Assembly: GCA_018136815.1 (NCBI GenBank)
Contig: CM030938.1
Location: 3,422,112-3,486,111, forward strand
Source of the DNA: Isochrysis galbana
Taxonomy: Eukaryota; Haptophyta; Isochrysidales; Isochrysidaceae
Length of the DNA stretch: 64,000 bases
Direction of reading: 5' to 3'
The notes below the pieces were generated by a model. The model saw nothing but the letters and a program-made list of their open reading frames with translations. It was not told the origin of the DNA and did not search any database. Both the position numbers and the translations under genes were made by a program. Below are positions 1 through 10,038 of the stretch, piece after piece (the stretch's first letter is position 1; each line of letters starts with the position of its first letter).

Positions 1-733
1 CACGATGAAGCTCAACGGTCTAGTGACTAGAGCTTCTTTTGGCAACGCTAGTAACCCGCCACCGGCTTGGAATGCCGCGCTCGTGAAAGTGCATCTCTGA
101 TTATGAATGCGATGGCTCTTCTAGATGACTAGGTTGTCGTTCCAGGCTTTTTTCTCGGGATGACGTGATTGCAGTGAATGCCTCGTGTGAGTTGCCTTGC
201 TCGAGCGCACGGCTAGCGTTTGCGCTTGCGCGCTCTCTTCTCGCCCTTGCTCCCTTGCCTCTTGTTGTGTGTGCCGCCATTGCCGCCGGGTGCTTGCTGC
301 TGCCTCGACTAGCTAGGCAAACGCCGACTTTAATGACTCGTCGGCATGGGCGCCTACCTGTTAATTCGGTCAAATGGTGGGGTTGCTTCTTCAATGAGCT
401 GATTGGTTGCATTTCCATCTCCCCCCTGCCCTCGACTTGAAAGCTGAATCCGACGTGATTTTGATTTCGTGCAGTACGAGTTTTCGTTGTGCGTCATACG
501 AAAAAATCTTAGCAAATGGTAACCCGTAACAAAAAAACATCTGAAGATTCAGGGCTACTACGCCTACCATCGTCCGACTTCTAACGCCGCCTATTGTCCG
601 ACGCCGCCCCTATTCTAGGCGGCGGTCAAATAGCTATTTCTTTTTTAACTTCTAAGGGCTAAGGGTGAAAATTGACCAAGTTTAGATTGAGGATTCATAA
701 CGAGATTTTTGGATATGGTGACCGGATAGGTGT
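1..733. other. Intergenic, no gene recognised
   Basis: I see no supported coding region here. Open frames are short and overlap on both strands. The only recognisable item is a short dispersed repeat at about 529-570, a poly-A run followed by acatctgaagattcagggct, which recurs at 32455-32500 and inverted at 10583-10612. Confidence 0.6.
529..570 (+). repeat. Dispersed short repeat E, copy 1
   Basis: An A-run followed by catctgaagattcagggct and then a 'acgcctac'-like stretch. The same block occurs at 32455-32500 (same strand) and, inverted with two changes, at 10583-10612. The CAGGGCT core resembles hAT-type transposon ends. That is an inference, since no full element with two ends was found. 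Confidence 0.5.
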
Positions 734-1011
734 AACTAGCACATATCCGGCGCCCTTAAGGCCCTAGACCCCCCACGGTAGCCCCCACAGCGATGCGTAA
801 CCAGAAAACGCGCAAACAGGCCAGAAATCAGCACTATCGCGGAGGGCCGACGTCCGACGCGAGCGCGGGCGAGCGTCGGGCCGCTAATGCCGACGTGTCC
901 CCGGCGCAGCGTGCCTCCGCCAGCCACAGCCATGCGCGTAGGCTGCCAGGTGCGCCTCCTACTGCCCCCCCCGTACCCGCCGCCGCCGCCTCATCGCAAA
1001 TCGCCCCCGCA

Positions 1012-1100
1012 ACCAACAACGACTCTTTTACGGCCGCGTCAGCTGCCGGCTCGGTCGAACGGCCCTCTGCCTACGAGCCTGTAGTCATCGCATGTTCGAC
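1012..1100 (+). repeat. Dispersed repeat D, copy 1
   Basis: This ~90-bp stretch matches the reverse complement of about 48468-48580 at high identity (core: cggccgcgtcagctgccggc). Both copies can be translated to a similar peptide with few frame-breaking changes, but neither sits in a convincing gene, so I treat it as a repeat. Confidence 0.55.
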
Positions 1101-1101
1101 A

Positions 1102-1490
1102 CCCTCGCGGAGCGCAGAGAGACCCCCCACGAGATATCTTGGGACCGGAGAATGTTTTGGACGAATCTTCCTGCCGTCGGCCGAGGAGAGGCGGACGGAG
1201 AGAGAGAGAGAGAGTCTCGCAGAGCGACTGCAGAACGAGAAGTCGAAGTCATGCCGGTTTATTACCTTAAACGAGCCAACAATTATAGTAACAGCAAAAA
1301 CAAAACTCGAATCGCAAATTTCGAGACCAAAATCTGCAAACCTGGACTTGAGGCCATGGGGAATCCGAATATGTGTGTCTTGTGCGTCAGTGGCAACACG
1401 GGGAACTGTTCAATTGTAATTGTGAGCGCGTACCTCACACGAATATTCATGCCTACAGCCTTCAGATGGCAGATGGGCAGGAATACAACA
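1102..1490 (-). repeat. Truncated LTR fragment of the chromovirus family
   Basis: This matches the outer 390 bp of the LTRs at 50642 and 61715, including the shared terminus gaatacaaca, the (GA)n tract and the block reading agcaaaaacaaaa. It carries point differences and a 9-bp duplication (cagatggcagatgggcag) near its end, so it is older than the full element. The inner two thirds of the LTR is missing. It lies inside the TIR element 734-1868. Confidence 0.8.
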
Positions 1491-1868
1491 CGGTTTCCCT
1501 CCCCCAAATTTCTCGAAATTTCTTCGCGTTGAGACGTCCCCCAAATTTCGCAAAAGGTTTCGCGAAACTCTTACCAGGCGCCCCTAAACGCGGCCAAAAT
1601 CCAAAATCAAAATGGAGGAGAGTATAGGTGGCCATGTTGTCCAAGTTCAGCGGGGTCAGTTAAAATTATATACCTAAATAAATAGACGAGAGGAATGTGA
1701 CAAAGACAAAAAAAGAATCTCGAGTACCTCTAATTTTTTGTCATCTTTTGATTATGATTACGTTTTGCTTTGTAAATAAAGGCTTTGTGCTGCTTTGTTG
1801 TGGGGGCGTGGGGGCCCAGGGGGGGGGTCCGGGTCCTATTACTATTAAGCCCCGGATATGTGCTAGTT

Positions 1869-2404
1869 GCTAGTTGCTAGTTGGTAGTTGAGTGTATTGG
1901 GAACTTTCTACCGAAACCGAAAAAAATCCTCAAATTTCCTCAATTCCGAGATGGTCATTTTTAACCATTATCCCCCCCCCCCAAAGACAAAAGAACCTTG
2001 TTTCCTGTTTGCAGTTTAATAATGTTTCCCGTTTGACCTTGACCGCTCTACGCTCTACGCCCTACATACCTACATACATAGTAGCTAGTAGCTAGTAGCA
2101 CCCACCACACTCACTTGGGGGGGGGGGGGGGGGGGCAGCTGCATCCCCTTCCTCCCGATGTGGTTGTCGTTGCCCCGTTGCCCCCCCCCCCCCCCGCCCC
2201 CCCACTATTTACTATTTACCAAGTGTACTAAAATAGAGAGCAGAGAGAGAGAGTAGAGTACGAGTAGGAGAAGAAGTCGTTTCGCTCGCGCTCCCCTTCT
2301 CATTCCTCTCCTCGCGGTCGGTCGGCGAGCGAACGAGCGGTGCCTCGCCTTGCCTGTTGAGGCGGTGCAGCCGCTGATTGCGTGCGGAGGGCGAAGACGG
2401 CCCG
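1869..2404. other. Intergenic with homopolymer tracts
   Basis: No gene is supported. The stretch contains ctagttg tandem copies at its start, C-runs near 1973-1982, a long G-run near 2118-2136 and a long C-run near 2180-2205. It is the probable 5' flank of the gene starting at 2405. Confidence 0.55.
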
Positions 2405-3340
2405 ATGGCACCCACGTTCCCACCATCGCTCTCGGCTAGGCTCGACGTCCTACGCCATGACCCGGCCGCGCTCTTGGAGCTCGAGCGCTCAGTGAAACAG
2501 CAGGAGTTTTCGAAGAAGGTCGACTCGGGAAGAAGGGCCGCTCTAGCTCGAAGCTACCCGCTAGGCTCAGAGGCTCGGGGTCCGGCACTCCGCGCGCTAC
2601 TGAGCGCCCAGCGGATGTCTTCGGCTCGCCGCAACCCAGCCACGGCCTCGCCTCGTGTAAAGCAGCCAGCCGTTGAGCTAGTGGAGCCGCCGAGCTGCGG
2701 CGAATGGGCAGATGCGGTGATCACAAGGGCGAGAGGACTCATCAACCACGACTCAATGGACTTGCAGGATCCTCGGAATGCTCTGCTGCTACGAAGGCGC
2801 GTCAAGAATCTCGAGCGAGCGGGGCCCATGACGTACGCGCCGCCGAGTGAGACTGAGCGCATCGTCGCTGCGAGTGTGCAGGCAGCACACACTCCTCGCG
2901 AGCGGCCAAATTTTGACGCTCAGGCTCGCATTACAGCGGACTGGCAGCCTTCATTGCCACGCCGGCCAGGCGTGGCTGCGGCGTACTGGAAGGGGCCCGA
3001 CTTTGCCAAGTCGGGGAGAGTCTCAGTTTCCGCCTCTGCGGACGGCATGTTGTACACTAGGCACCGCATGCCGTACATCGACTACTTGGAGCGGCAATCC
3101 CGTATTGAGACAACCAGGCAGCGAGAGCATCTTAAGGAGATGCCGCTCACGCCTCGAAGCGCTCGCGATCCGCCCTTGTCGAGCCCAAGGGCCCGAGTGG
3201 AGGCCCTGCGCATCCATCGGGCGGAGATCAACGCTCTCGGCGAGGAACTTGACGGCGCGGGCATCCATGACCGTGACGTGGCACTCGAGCGCATGATGCT
3301 ATCCACGGGCTTGTCAATACATCGCAAGAGGCCGTGCTAG
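2405..3340 (+). CDS. Hypothetical protein, intronless, 311 aa
   Basis: A single open frame of 311 codons ends in TAG at 3338-3340. I chose the ATG at 2405; the frame stays open upstream to 2378, but only through a non-ATG codon. Composition is basic and rich in Arg, Ala and Ser, with many SP/TP and RxR motifs (for example PLTPRSAR, LSSPRARVE) spread over its length. I see no membrane segment, signal peptide or known domain. The even codon use and GC-rich third positions support coding. Basic, proline-dotted proteins of this kind are common among ciliary or cytoskeletal proteins, but that is only an impression. It stands alone between a TIR element and the kinase at 4616. Confidence 0.6.
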   Translation: MAPTFPPSLSARLDVLRHDPAALLELERSVKQQEFSKKVDSGRRAALARSYPLGSEARGPALRALLSAQRMSSARRNPATASPRVKQPAVELVEPPSCGEWADAVITRARGLINHDSMDLQDPRNALLLRRRVKNLERAGPMTYAPPSETERIVAASVQAAHTPRERPNFDAQARITADWQPSLPRRPGVAAAYWKGPDFAKSGRVSVSASADGMLYTRHRMPYIDYLERQSRIETTRQREHLKEMPLTPRSARDPPLSSPRARVEALRIHRAEINALGEELDGAGIHDRDVALERMMLSTGLSIHRKRPC

Positions 3341-4615
3341 AATGATGGGTGGAGCTGCGCATGTGCTCTCGCGCCGTTTTTTTGTATCGCGCGTGCGCGC
3401 GGCGGCAAGGGTGGAGGAGAATAAGTGATGAGAATGGCAAATGGGAAAGGGTGGATCAGGAAGTCGACGCGTGATTCATGGTACAATCGCGCAAGACACT
3501 TGACGTGTTCCTTGAAAATGCCTAATGGGCGCGACTGGAAATTCTTTACGGGAAAGCGTGAGCGTACTTGACTGAGGGGGGGAGAGGGGATCGAATCGCA
3601 CCATTTCTTGGCAAAGATTTTCTTGGTGGCAGGCGGCCCCCCTTGGAGGTTTTGTATGCTGGGCATTGCGCCACAGTCAAAAAATGCAGCTCAACCCCAA
3701 CCCTCAACCCTTTCTAGTAGTTGAAAAGACCCTCCGTTTGACCGCCCTATTTGTGAGCTGGCGGAGCTGCTTATACGTATATTATGTATATGGCTCCGTC
3801 ACTAGTTTCTAGTTTTGCGTTTGCGTGCCTGTGCATGAAGCCATGAAGGGCGCATCAGCATCACTAAAAATATTCCGGAGTGCTCCCGAGCCCGAATACT
3901 TTTTAGCGCTTGGTCTTCAGAGGCTTGAAATTTGGCCATTCCTCGAAAATGTCGCCAGGGACAATCCCCTCTTTTTTTGTCGCTGGTCTCTCGGGAGTAC
4001 CTGAGCCTATGATGGAGCTTATTTAGGCCTCCGCTTGCCCATATTTCCGATTTTGCCCTCCATTTAGTGATAGATAGTGGGTGACCGGGCTAGTACATAG
4101 TACTCATAGTACAACCATCATCGGTAAAATATACCCTAACAACCTCTCTCCTCTCGGTCCCTCCACCCGCCCCCCAACAGCTCCTTCTCTTTCCTCTACT
4201 CTCCCCTCCTTTCTTCTCTTCACGTCACCCCCTCTCCGATCCGTCCCCTCTCTCACAGGCGTCGCCCCTCTCTCCGCGGCAACGACTCCGCCTCTTCCCC
4301 CGCCCCCCCCCCCCCCCCTCACCCACCCATCCACTTCTTCCTCCTTTCTCTACCTCTCCCCCTGCTCTTCCTCCCCTGCCGCGCCGGTGGGCTCCCCTCA
4401 CACCCCTCATCTCTCGTTCCCCCACCTCCCTCCCCTCCTCCCCTTGTTCTCTCCCTTACTCTAGACCTCTGCGAGGGACCCTCCCCAACCCCCTGCTCCC
4501 TCTCCCTCTCTCTCCCACCCCAGCCAACGCCCCTCCCTCGTCGAGGGAGAGACCAAGGAGCTGGGAGGGGGGAGGGGGTAAAGGAGCAGCACACATTTCC
4601 ACCCTTTCACCGCGT
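3341..4615. other. Intergenic, pyrimidine-rich toward the kinase start
   Basis: No gene is supported. From about 4140 to 4560 the plus strand is almost pure C/T (CCCTCTC-type), and then turns purine-rich just before the ATG at 4616. Several overlapping open frames in this tract, on both strands, are products of the base composition. Confidence 0.6.
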
Positions 4616-6706
4616 ATGATGACCGCGGTGGTCGCAGCCGAGCGATCGCTCCAGGGGCGGCGGCTTCGGTATGATGGCGCCGAGTGGAGCCTTGGCGAGA
4701 AGTTGGGGTCGGGACGCTTCGCAACCGTCTACCTCGCCAAGCGATCCTCCGTTCTCTCACTTGCCGGCGCGGGTGCCAAGGCGTCCCGCTATCTGGCGGT
4801 TAAGGTCACCGATACAACCTCCATCTCCTCGTGGGCCCAGATGGCGCTCGTGCGCGAGGCGTCCATCTGGAGCGGGCTCAACCACCCACATATCGTCAAG
4901 ATGGTCGGGCACATCTCGACGCCCACGCAGCACGTGCTGTTGCTCGAGCATGCAGCAGGCGGCGAGCTCTTCGACCGCATCATCTCGATGCAACACCTCT
5001 CCGAGGCATCTGCCGCGCGAATGATCTCGCAGCTGCTCTCCGCAGTCACCTACCTGCACGCCAACGGCATTGCGCACCGCGATCTCAAGCCGGAGAACAT
5101 TGTCCTCGCTTCCTCCGACGAGGACGCGCCCATCAAAGTGGCAGACTTCGGCGCGGCGGCGCTCCTTACGCCTGGCCAGGGCCTCCACACGCCGTGCGGC
5201 TCAATGGGGTACGCGGCGCCCGAGCAGCTGTCAGGCTTGGATGATGGGGTGAGGTACCCGCACTTGGGCGATCCCAAGGACCAGAAGACCGGCCTGCCTC
5301 TCCGGCCGGAGCCGCAGCGGTCGGAAGCCTACTACTTTGAAGTGGATATATGGGCGGTACGAGCCAGCCCGCTCTACACTACCCACTCTTCTGCGTGTGC
5401 TGACTCCTTGCGCCAGGGCGAGCGCCGTCGCACCGGCTGAGCGGTGCCCTGGCCTTGCATGCGCCGGAGCCGATGACCGCTCCCCCGCCGGCTGCGCAGG
5501 TGGGTGTGGTCTCCTATATTTTGCTCAGCGGCGTCATGCCCTTTGACCCAACACGGTATCGTGAGCAGCCGCTCACGGTGACGTTCCCCGAGCACATCTT
5601 TGCAGAGGTCTCACCTGAGGCCAAGGTGAGCCCCATCGCCGCACGGACTGTTTGCACTGCCTGGCAGCTCTGCGTGAACTGGTTGTGCGGGACGTAACCG
5701 TGTCGCCCGCTTGCATACCCCGCGACTGCGCTTCTGCCGCTCGCCATAGCACGCCGCGCCCACCTCGATGCGCGTTTGGCTCTCCCAGGATTTTGTGTCA
5801 TCGCTTCTTAGACTCGAACCCACACAACGACTCAAAGCCGACGAGGCGCTTGATCACCCGTGGATCGTCTCCCACGTAGGCAGGCTGAGGTCTTCGCCTT
5901 CGCCGGTGCCGTTCACCACAGCCCACACTTCCACAGGTTCCACTACTTCCATGGCAGGTCTCACACCCCTCTACAGCCTTGCTCCGCCGGCCTCGCCCAG
6001 GCCACTCAACGCGCCAGCTGTGGTCACCGAAGGCCTTGTGCCAAGCGACGCGCCCCCTGCGGTAGCACCATCGCCAAATGACGCAGGGAAGGGCGCATAT
6101 GGGCTGAATCTCCGCATCGATGTGGGCAGCATGGGCATGCCCGGCGGCTCCACATACCCATCCGGTGCCAACTACACTCCTTCATGGGCGTCTCCAGTTA
6201 TTCAGATGTTGGGAGCCATAACTCCGCGGTCAGCCGCCTCACTCTCGACGCCGACTCAACTGCGCGTGCTCAAGGCTTCGGGGGCGCTCAAGGAGCAGTG
6301 GAGCTTCAACAAGGACCCAGCGGGCAGCACCGGTTCCCTGTCCTCCATCGGCGAGCGGACGAGACTTGCGTCGCCATTGCGACCGACAAAACGCAATCGC
6401 GACGGCCTCATCGACGCGACGCGCGCGACAGCCATGCCCGCAGGCGGCGAGAGTGCGGTTGCTGCAGGCATCATCGCGGCATCACGCGAGTGAGTTCTCC
6501 CCTTTGTGCACTCTCTCGCTCGCTTGGACATATGAAAGGGAGTGGCCGCCCAACCAATCGCCCTGGTCGCTGTCCGGTGTAGGTATGTGCCGCTGGGAGG
6601 GACGGACGTATCGGACGAAGTTATCATCGAGTTGCCGCAGGTGGTGCGCAGGCGATTGCACACCGGAGGCGCGCAAGAGGTCGCGGTCACTGAAAGCGAG
6701 GCTTAG
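4616..6706 (+). CDS. Serine/threonine protein kinase, CaMK/CHK2-like, 4 exons
   Basis: Protein kinase of 563 aa. Exons: 4616-5356, 5500-5625, 5789-6489 and 6583-6706; all three introns are GT-AG and phases join correctly. Glycine loop GSGRFATV (residues 31-38), ATP-binding Lys in YLAVKVTD (63), catalytic HRDLKPEN (about 154-161), DFG (about 177), and an activation segment ending AAPEQ. The first splice joins EVDIWA to VGVVSYILLSG, and the third exon begins with the end of the kinase domain (LRLEPTQRLKADEALDHPWI), as in the CaMK/CHK2 group. An unusual insert (about residues 215-240) lies between APE and the DIWA motif. The last ~270 residues are Ser/Pro/Ala-rich with no domain I recognise. The gene ends in TAG. 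Substrate and pathway cannot be read from the sequence. Confidence 0.85.
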
Positions 6707-7957
6707 GTGCTCATGCCTGCTTAGTCGTTACGCATGTGGTGGCTCGAAACGCGCGTGGGCAAAGCAAGATGACAATCCTTCGTTACGGTTGCGAAGTATT
6801 CCTAGGTGCAACGGCCCTCCGCGTATTATCAAGCATTTCCTCTATTGCTCCAACAAATGTTCTTCGACGACCATTGCGGTCGGGCGACTTTCCGCCAAAC
6901 GTCGCCGTGAGACTGCATTGTGCCGTTCGCGGAGAGTCGGTTTCCGCGACGGCTGCCGATCACGGGGAGCGCATCATGTGCTTGTGATTACTACAAGCCG
7001 GAATTGGGCCGCTACCTCATCGGCGCTTGGCTCCCTCGCGTGCCGCAAATTTGACTCCTCGTCTTGCCTCCTGTTCGTCGGGTCGCCCCATGAGGAGCAT
7101 GTCCTGTTGAAAGTAGCGATCAGCGATAGTTCACGGCGCAGGCTCTGCACGACGGCCATTGGCGGCGATGGGCTCCCGTTTTGGTTGGTGTGGGTGTGGC
7201 ATATGCTGCGTAAATATGAGGAGCTGCAGCTGCGACGAGTGGGTGACGGACATGTGATTGAGTTATTGGTACTATTGTGTGTTCTTGCAGGTTGGTGTGG
7301 ACATGGTCTTGAAGTTGTGGCCTATATATATGGGATTGTGTGCTTTTGTGAACTTCTCAGGTATTAATGTGAGCGTTTAAAATAAACCCCAACTACAATA
7401 CTCCTTGGGATTTTGATCAAGCAGATTGTAGTTGCGCGCGCGGACCGGTCTACAAAACTACTCGCGCTTGTGATAGTCGTGAGGCGCACTCTTAACAATA
7501 AAACTATTTGAGATCGTCGTCCTTTCTTTACAATAAAACTACAAGAACTATATGGAGGTCTCTTTTCTTTACAATAAATAATAGGGCCAGGTAAATACTT
7601 GTAGCGGAATTCGCCCAAACTTGTCGGCCAAACTTGCGTGATTCTTTGCCTAAACTTGTCGTCAAACTTGTAGCAATTTGTGGTGCCGCAAGTACGTCCG
7701 TAACACGTTACAACACGTTTCCCTTAAGGAGCACAAAAAATCTCGCCACTACCACTAGCCACTAGATATCAGATATCGCGATATCGCGCACCTCCACCTA
7801 CCTACCTCCTATCTCCAACCTCCCTTCACCTTCACCTCTCTCTACATGATGATGATATGATTTCTGAATAGCGCATTGTGCATTGTTTCAGCATTTCACG
7901 CAACACACACACATGTTCCCACATGCATGACATGACAAAAAAAACTTCTTAAAATTC
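6707..7957. other. Intergenic, probable 3' region of the kinase
   Basis: No gene is supported. Several AATAAA-like signals lie at 7378-7590, some within a tandemly repeated 'ctttacaataaaac' unit. A block at about 7610-7680 repeats 'aaacttgtcg' four to five times. A 333-codon open frame that overlaps the last kinase exons runs into this stretch but has no coding character. Confidence 0.5.
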
Positions 7958-8110
7958 CCCGCTACGTGTGCGGCGTGAGGCATTGTGCTAGTGTACCTCC
8001 CTACTACCCGACCTTAACCCCTAGCAACCCCCTTCCCCTTTCCCAGTTCCCTCATTTTCGGGGAAGCTGGTTCCGGGGAGGCCGCGCGCGCTGCTTCGGC
8101 CAGGAGTTGG
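7958..8110 (+). repeat. Dispersed repeat B, copy 1
   Basis: Begins gctacgtgtgcggcgtgagg and continues through 'ccctactacccg' to a 'gcgcgctgcttcgg' block. A full-length relative lies at 34104-34260 and a short one (first ~40 bp) at 15209-15250. Confidence 0.55.
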
Positions 8111-8234
8111 AGAGAAGGGGGTGGGAGACTGTGGTTCGTCCTTTGTGCCGGTGTTGGCTCAGGGTATCCTCACTCAAATCCCTTAGGCTCCTCTTCAATA
8201 AACGCTGTGATTCCGACTAAGAGGTTAAGCTCCT

Positions 8235-9590
8235 TTAGGTGATGTGTCGTAGGTCCAGACCCCTTGCCGCTTGCAAGAGGTCCTCCGACGTTCCTATGTT
8301 GAAATCCTTGTCTACCGTGTACAGCGGGCTTACCATTTTCTTAGTATGTTTGTTGCTCGGGGCGTGTAACCCCATATTCTCTCGTTGTTTTTGTAGCCTC
8401 TGAAAGAAACCGACTTTCGCCGTTACTAGCAGGTGGTATCTCGTAAGTATCGCTCTTAAAATCGACTTAACGGACCTGCCGTCCGAGTTGCCATACTGGA
8501 TGTTGTAGAAGTCAGTTAGGATGTACCTCCACGCCAGGATACCTAAGTATCCCGAGGAGGGGTGCGGTCTATCCACCTGATAACAGAAAAGACGTTGGGC
8601 TGTTTCGGATCCCGGCCTAAGGCTAATCCCCAGAAGTCCTTCTATGAATTCAAAGACGGGCTCCGTCGCGATACATGAGGCCAGGTGAGTGGAACTCTCG
8701 GGGGCTATGCCGCAAAAGCGGCATGTTGGATCGTCAGCAAAACGGTTCGCCGTAGCTATCCTTCTATGTAGGACATGTTTGAAGTGCAAATAAGAGTCTC
8801 TAGGCGTTAAAAAGTTGTATTTATACAATTGCGATACTTGTTTCCACTTTCCCGAGAGGACCGGTAACCTTTTTTCCCAACTTAGCGTGGATTTTTGTGC
8901 TTTCGTTTTCCTTAATGCGAGGAACGCTTTAGTCAAGACCCTGACACTTACATCCTCTAGCGTTGTATGCGTGCCTTTTAGCGTGTATTCTTGGGGTATC
9001 GGATACGCCGTTTCCGCCGGGCCGTCGTACGCTCGTCCCCACTTCAGTGGAGTGTATAGCTCGTCAGGCAATAGTTGCGGGCTGATCCGCTCGTGGATGT
9101 GGGGCTCTCCCATAACATTGAGCTGGACTTTGTGGTAGTCGCCACTTCGGCGCAGATAAAAGTTATGGTCTTTGTCGACTAGGATGTCGCCTATATCGTG
9201 TGCGTCCGGATCTTCTTGGGGGACTAACTCTTGCTCCTCCGGAGCCGGGGGCGGGGGCTTCGCTTGTTTTCTGAGAAGGTCTATATAGTCGAAAGTGGTA
9301 TTTACTAGTCTTGATCTAGTCCATTCAGATATCTTTTCCCACGACTTAAGAAAGGGGCCTACCGATATGTAATTTCCTCTATGGCGCATCCAACGTTCTC
9401 CGTCCGACAAGTAAGCCGCGCATTCCTCTGTCGTGTATATGTCCCCCGTACCCGGGTTGATAGTATTATGTACGATAACTGTTTGTATTTGTAGAGACTC
9501 CCATTTCGACCTATGTGAATAGTGGATCGCCGGAGGTTTGAGGAAAACATCGTGCCATATCGGCACATGCATGACATGACACAACCACAC
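8235..9590 (-). pseudogene. 3' fragment of a LINE-type retrotransposon ORF (zf-RVT end)
   Basis: An open frame of about 450 codons with no in-frame Met at its beginning (it starts from GTG), so it is a fragment. Near its end it has a CxxC-Hx4C zinc motif (CRFCG...THLASC) followed by a Trp/Tyr-rich stretch (YLGILAWRYILTDFYN). This is the arrangement of the zf-RVT region that closes many non-LTR reverse transcriptases. The catalytic RT palm (YxDD) is absent. The upstream side abuts a hAT transposase fragment only 6 bp away, so one element has been inserted into or joined to another. GC content is lower than in nearby genes. Another retroelement class cannot be excluded. Confidence 0.55.
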
Positions 9591-9596
9591 TTACAC

Positions 9597-9848
9597 TTAT
9601 TTATGAAGGCACTTCTCCCGGTTGTTGTTGTTGTAACGCAACATCAACATCAGCGTGGCTTGAATCTGATCCCCAAGAGATGCCGAACGATCTGGACCAA
9701 ACATTGTGGTCAGCAAAGAAAACACGCGCTCACATGAAGCTGAATATGGAGTCATGCTGAATGTAACCCTCGCCGCCAACGCCCACGTGGGGAACTTTGT
9801 ATGATTGGATGCCCACCAACTAAGCACCTGCTGCGTGAACGTTGACAC
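9597..9848 (-). pseudogene. hAT transposase C-terminal (dimerisation) fragment
   Basis: An 83-residue frame with the hallmarks of the hAT dimerisation domain: a 'VLSWWASNHTKFPTWALAAR' stretch, then a 'SASCERVFSLLT' motif with the invariant ER-FS core, then a basic and Leu-rich tail. Only this last ~80 residues of a normally 600-800-residue transposase is present. No catalytic region or terminal inverted repeats are seen next to it, so it is a relic. Confidence 0.8.
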
Positions 9849-9868
9849 CTCGGAGATAATAATCTAAC

Positions 9869-10038
9869 TGAGCATTAGTACCACTACTCTCACTAGCCCG
9901 GTACTAACACGAAACACGACAGCCCTCAGCGCACCTGCCTGTACACCTTGGCGCGTGCTGTTGTCACAGATACATACACCTATGCACCCCTCCACATCTC
10001 CCCCCTCGCAGGCCCCCGGCTCCCATTCTAACTCCCCA
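9869..10038 (+). repeat. Dispersed repeat A, copy 1 (short LTR-like, TG...CA)
   Basis: Starts tgagcattagtaccactac and ends ctcccca. Related copies: 35137-35309, 39380-39534 and 41198-41360. All share the actcccca end and a 'tctcccccctcgcaggcccc' block about 40 bp before it. The TG...CA ends and length near 170 bp suggest a very short LTR, but no target-site duplication is visible and the family is not identified. Confidence 0.6.

Larger units (their letters stand above)
734..1868. mobile_element. 1.1-kb TIR element (non-autonomous DNA transposon)
   Basis: The two ends are a perfect 17-bp inverted repeat: aactagcacatatccgg at 734-750 and its complement at 1852-1868. A weaker matching zone continues inward on both sides (TTAA block, then ACCC/GGGT-rich). 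There is no transposase frame, so the element is non-autonomous. A piece of a retrotransposon LTR (1102-1490) lies inside it. A target-site duplication is not clear because the right flank is a run of ctagttg repeats. Confidence 0.65.

Noticed and set aside
6366..7367. 333-codon plus-strand frame after the kinase
   Set aside because: It overlaps the last kinase exons in another frame, has a Cys/Arg/Ser-rich composition of non-coding sequence and no domain.
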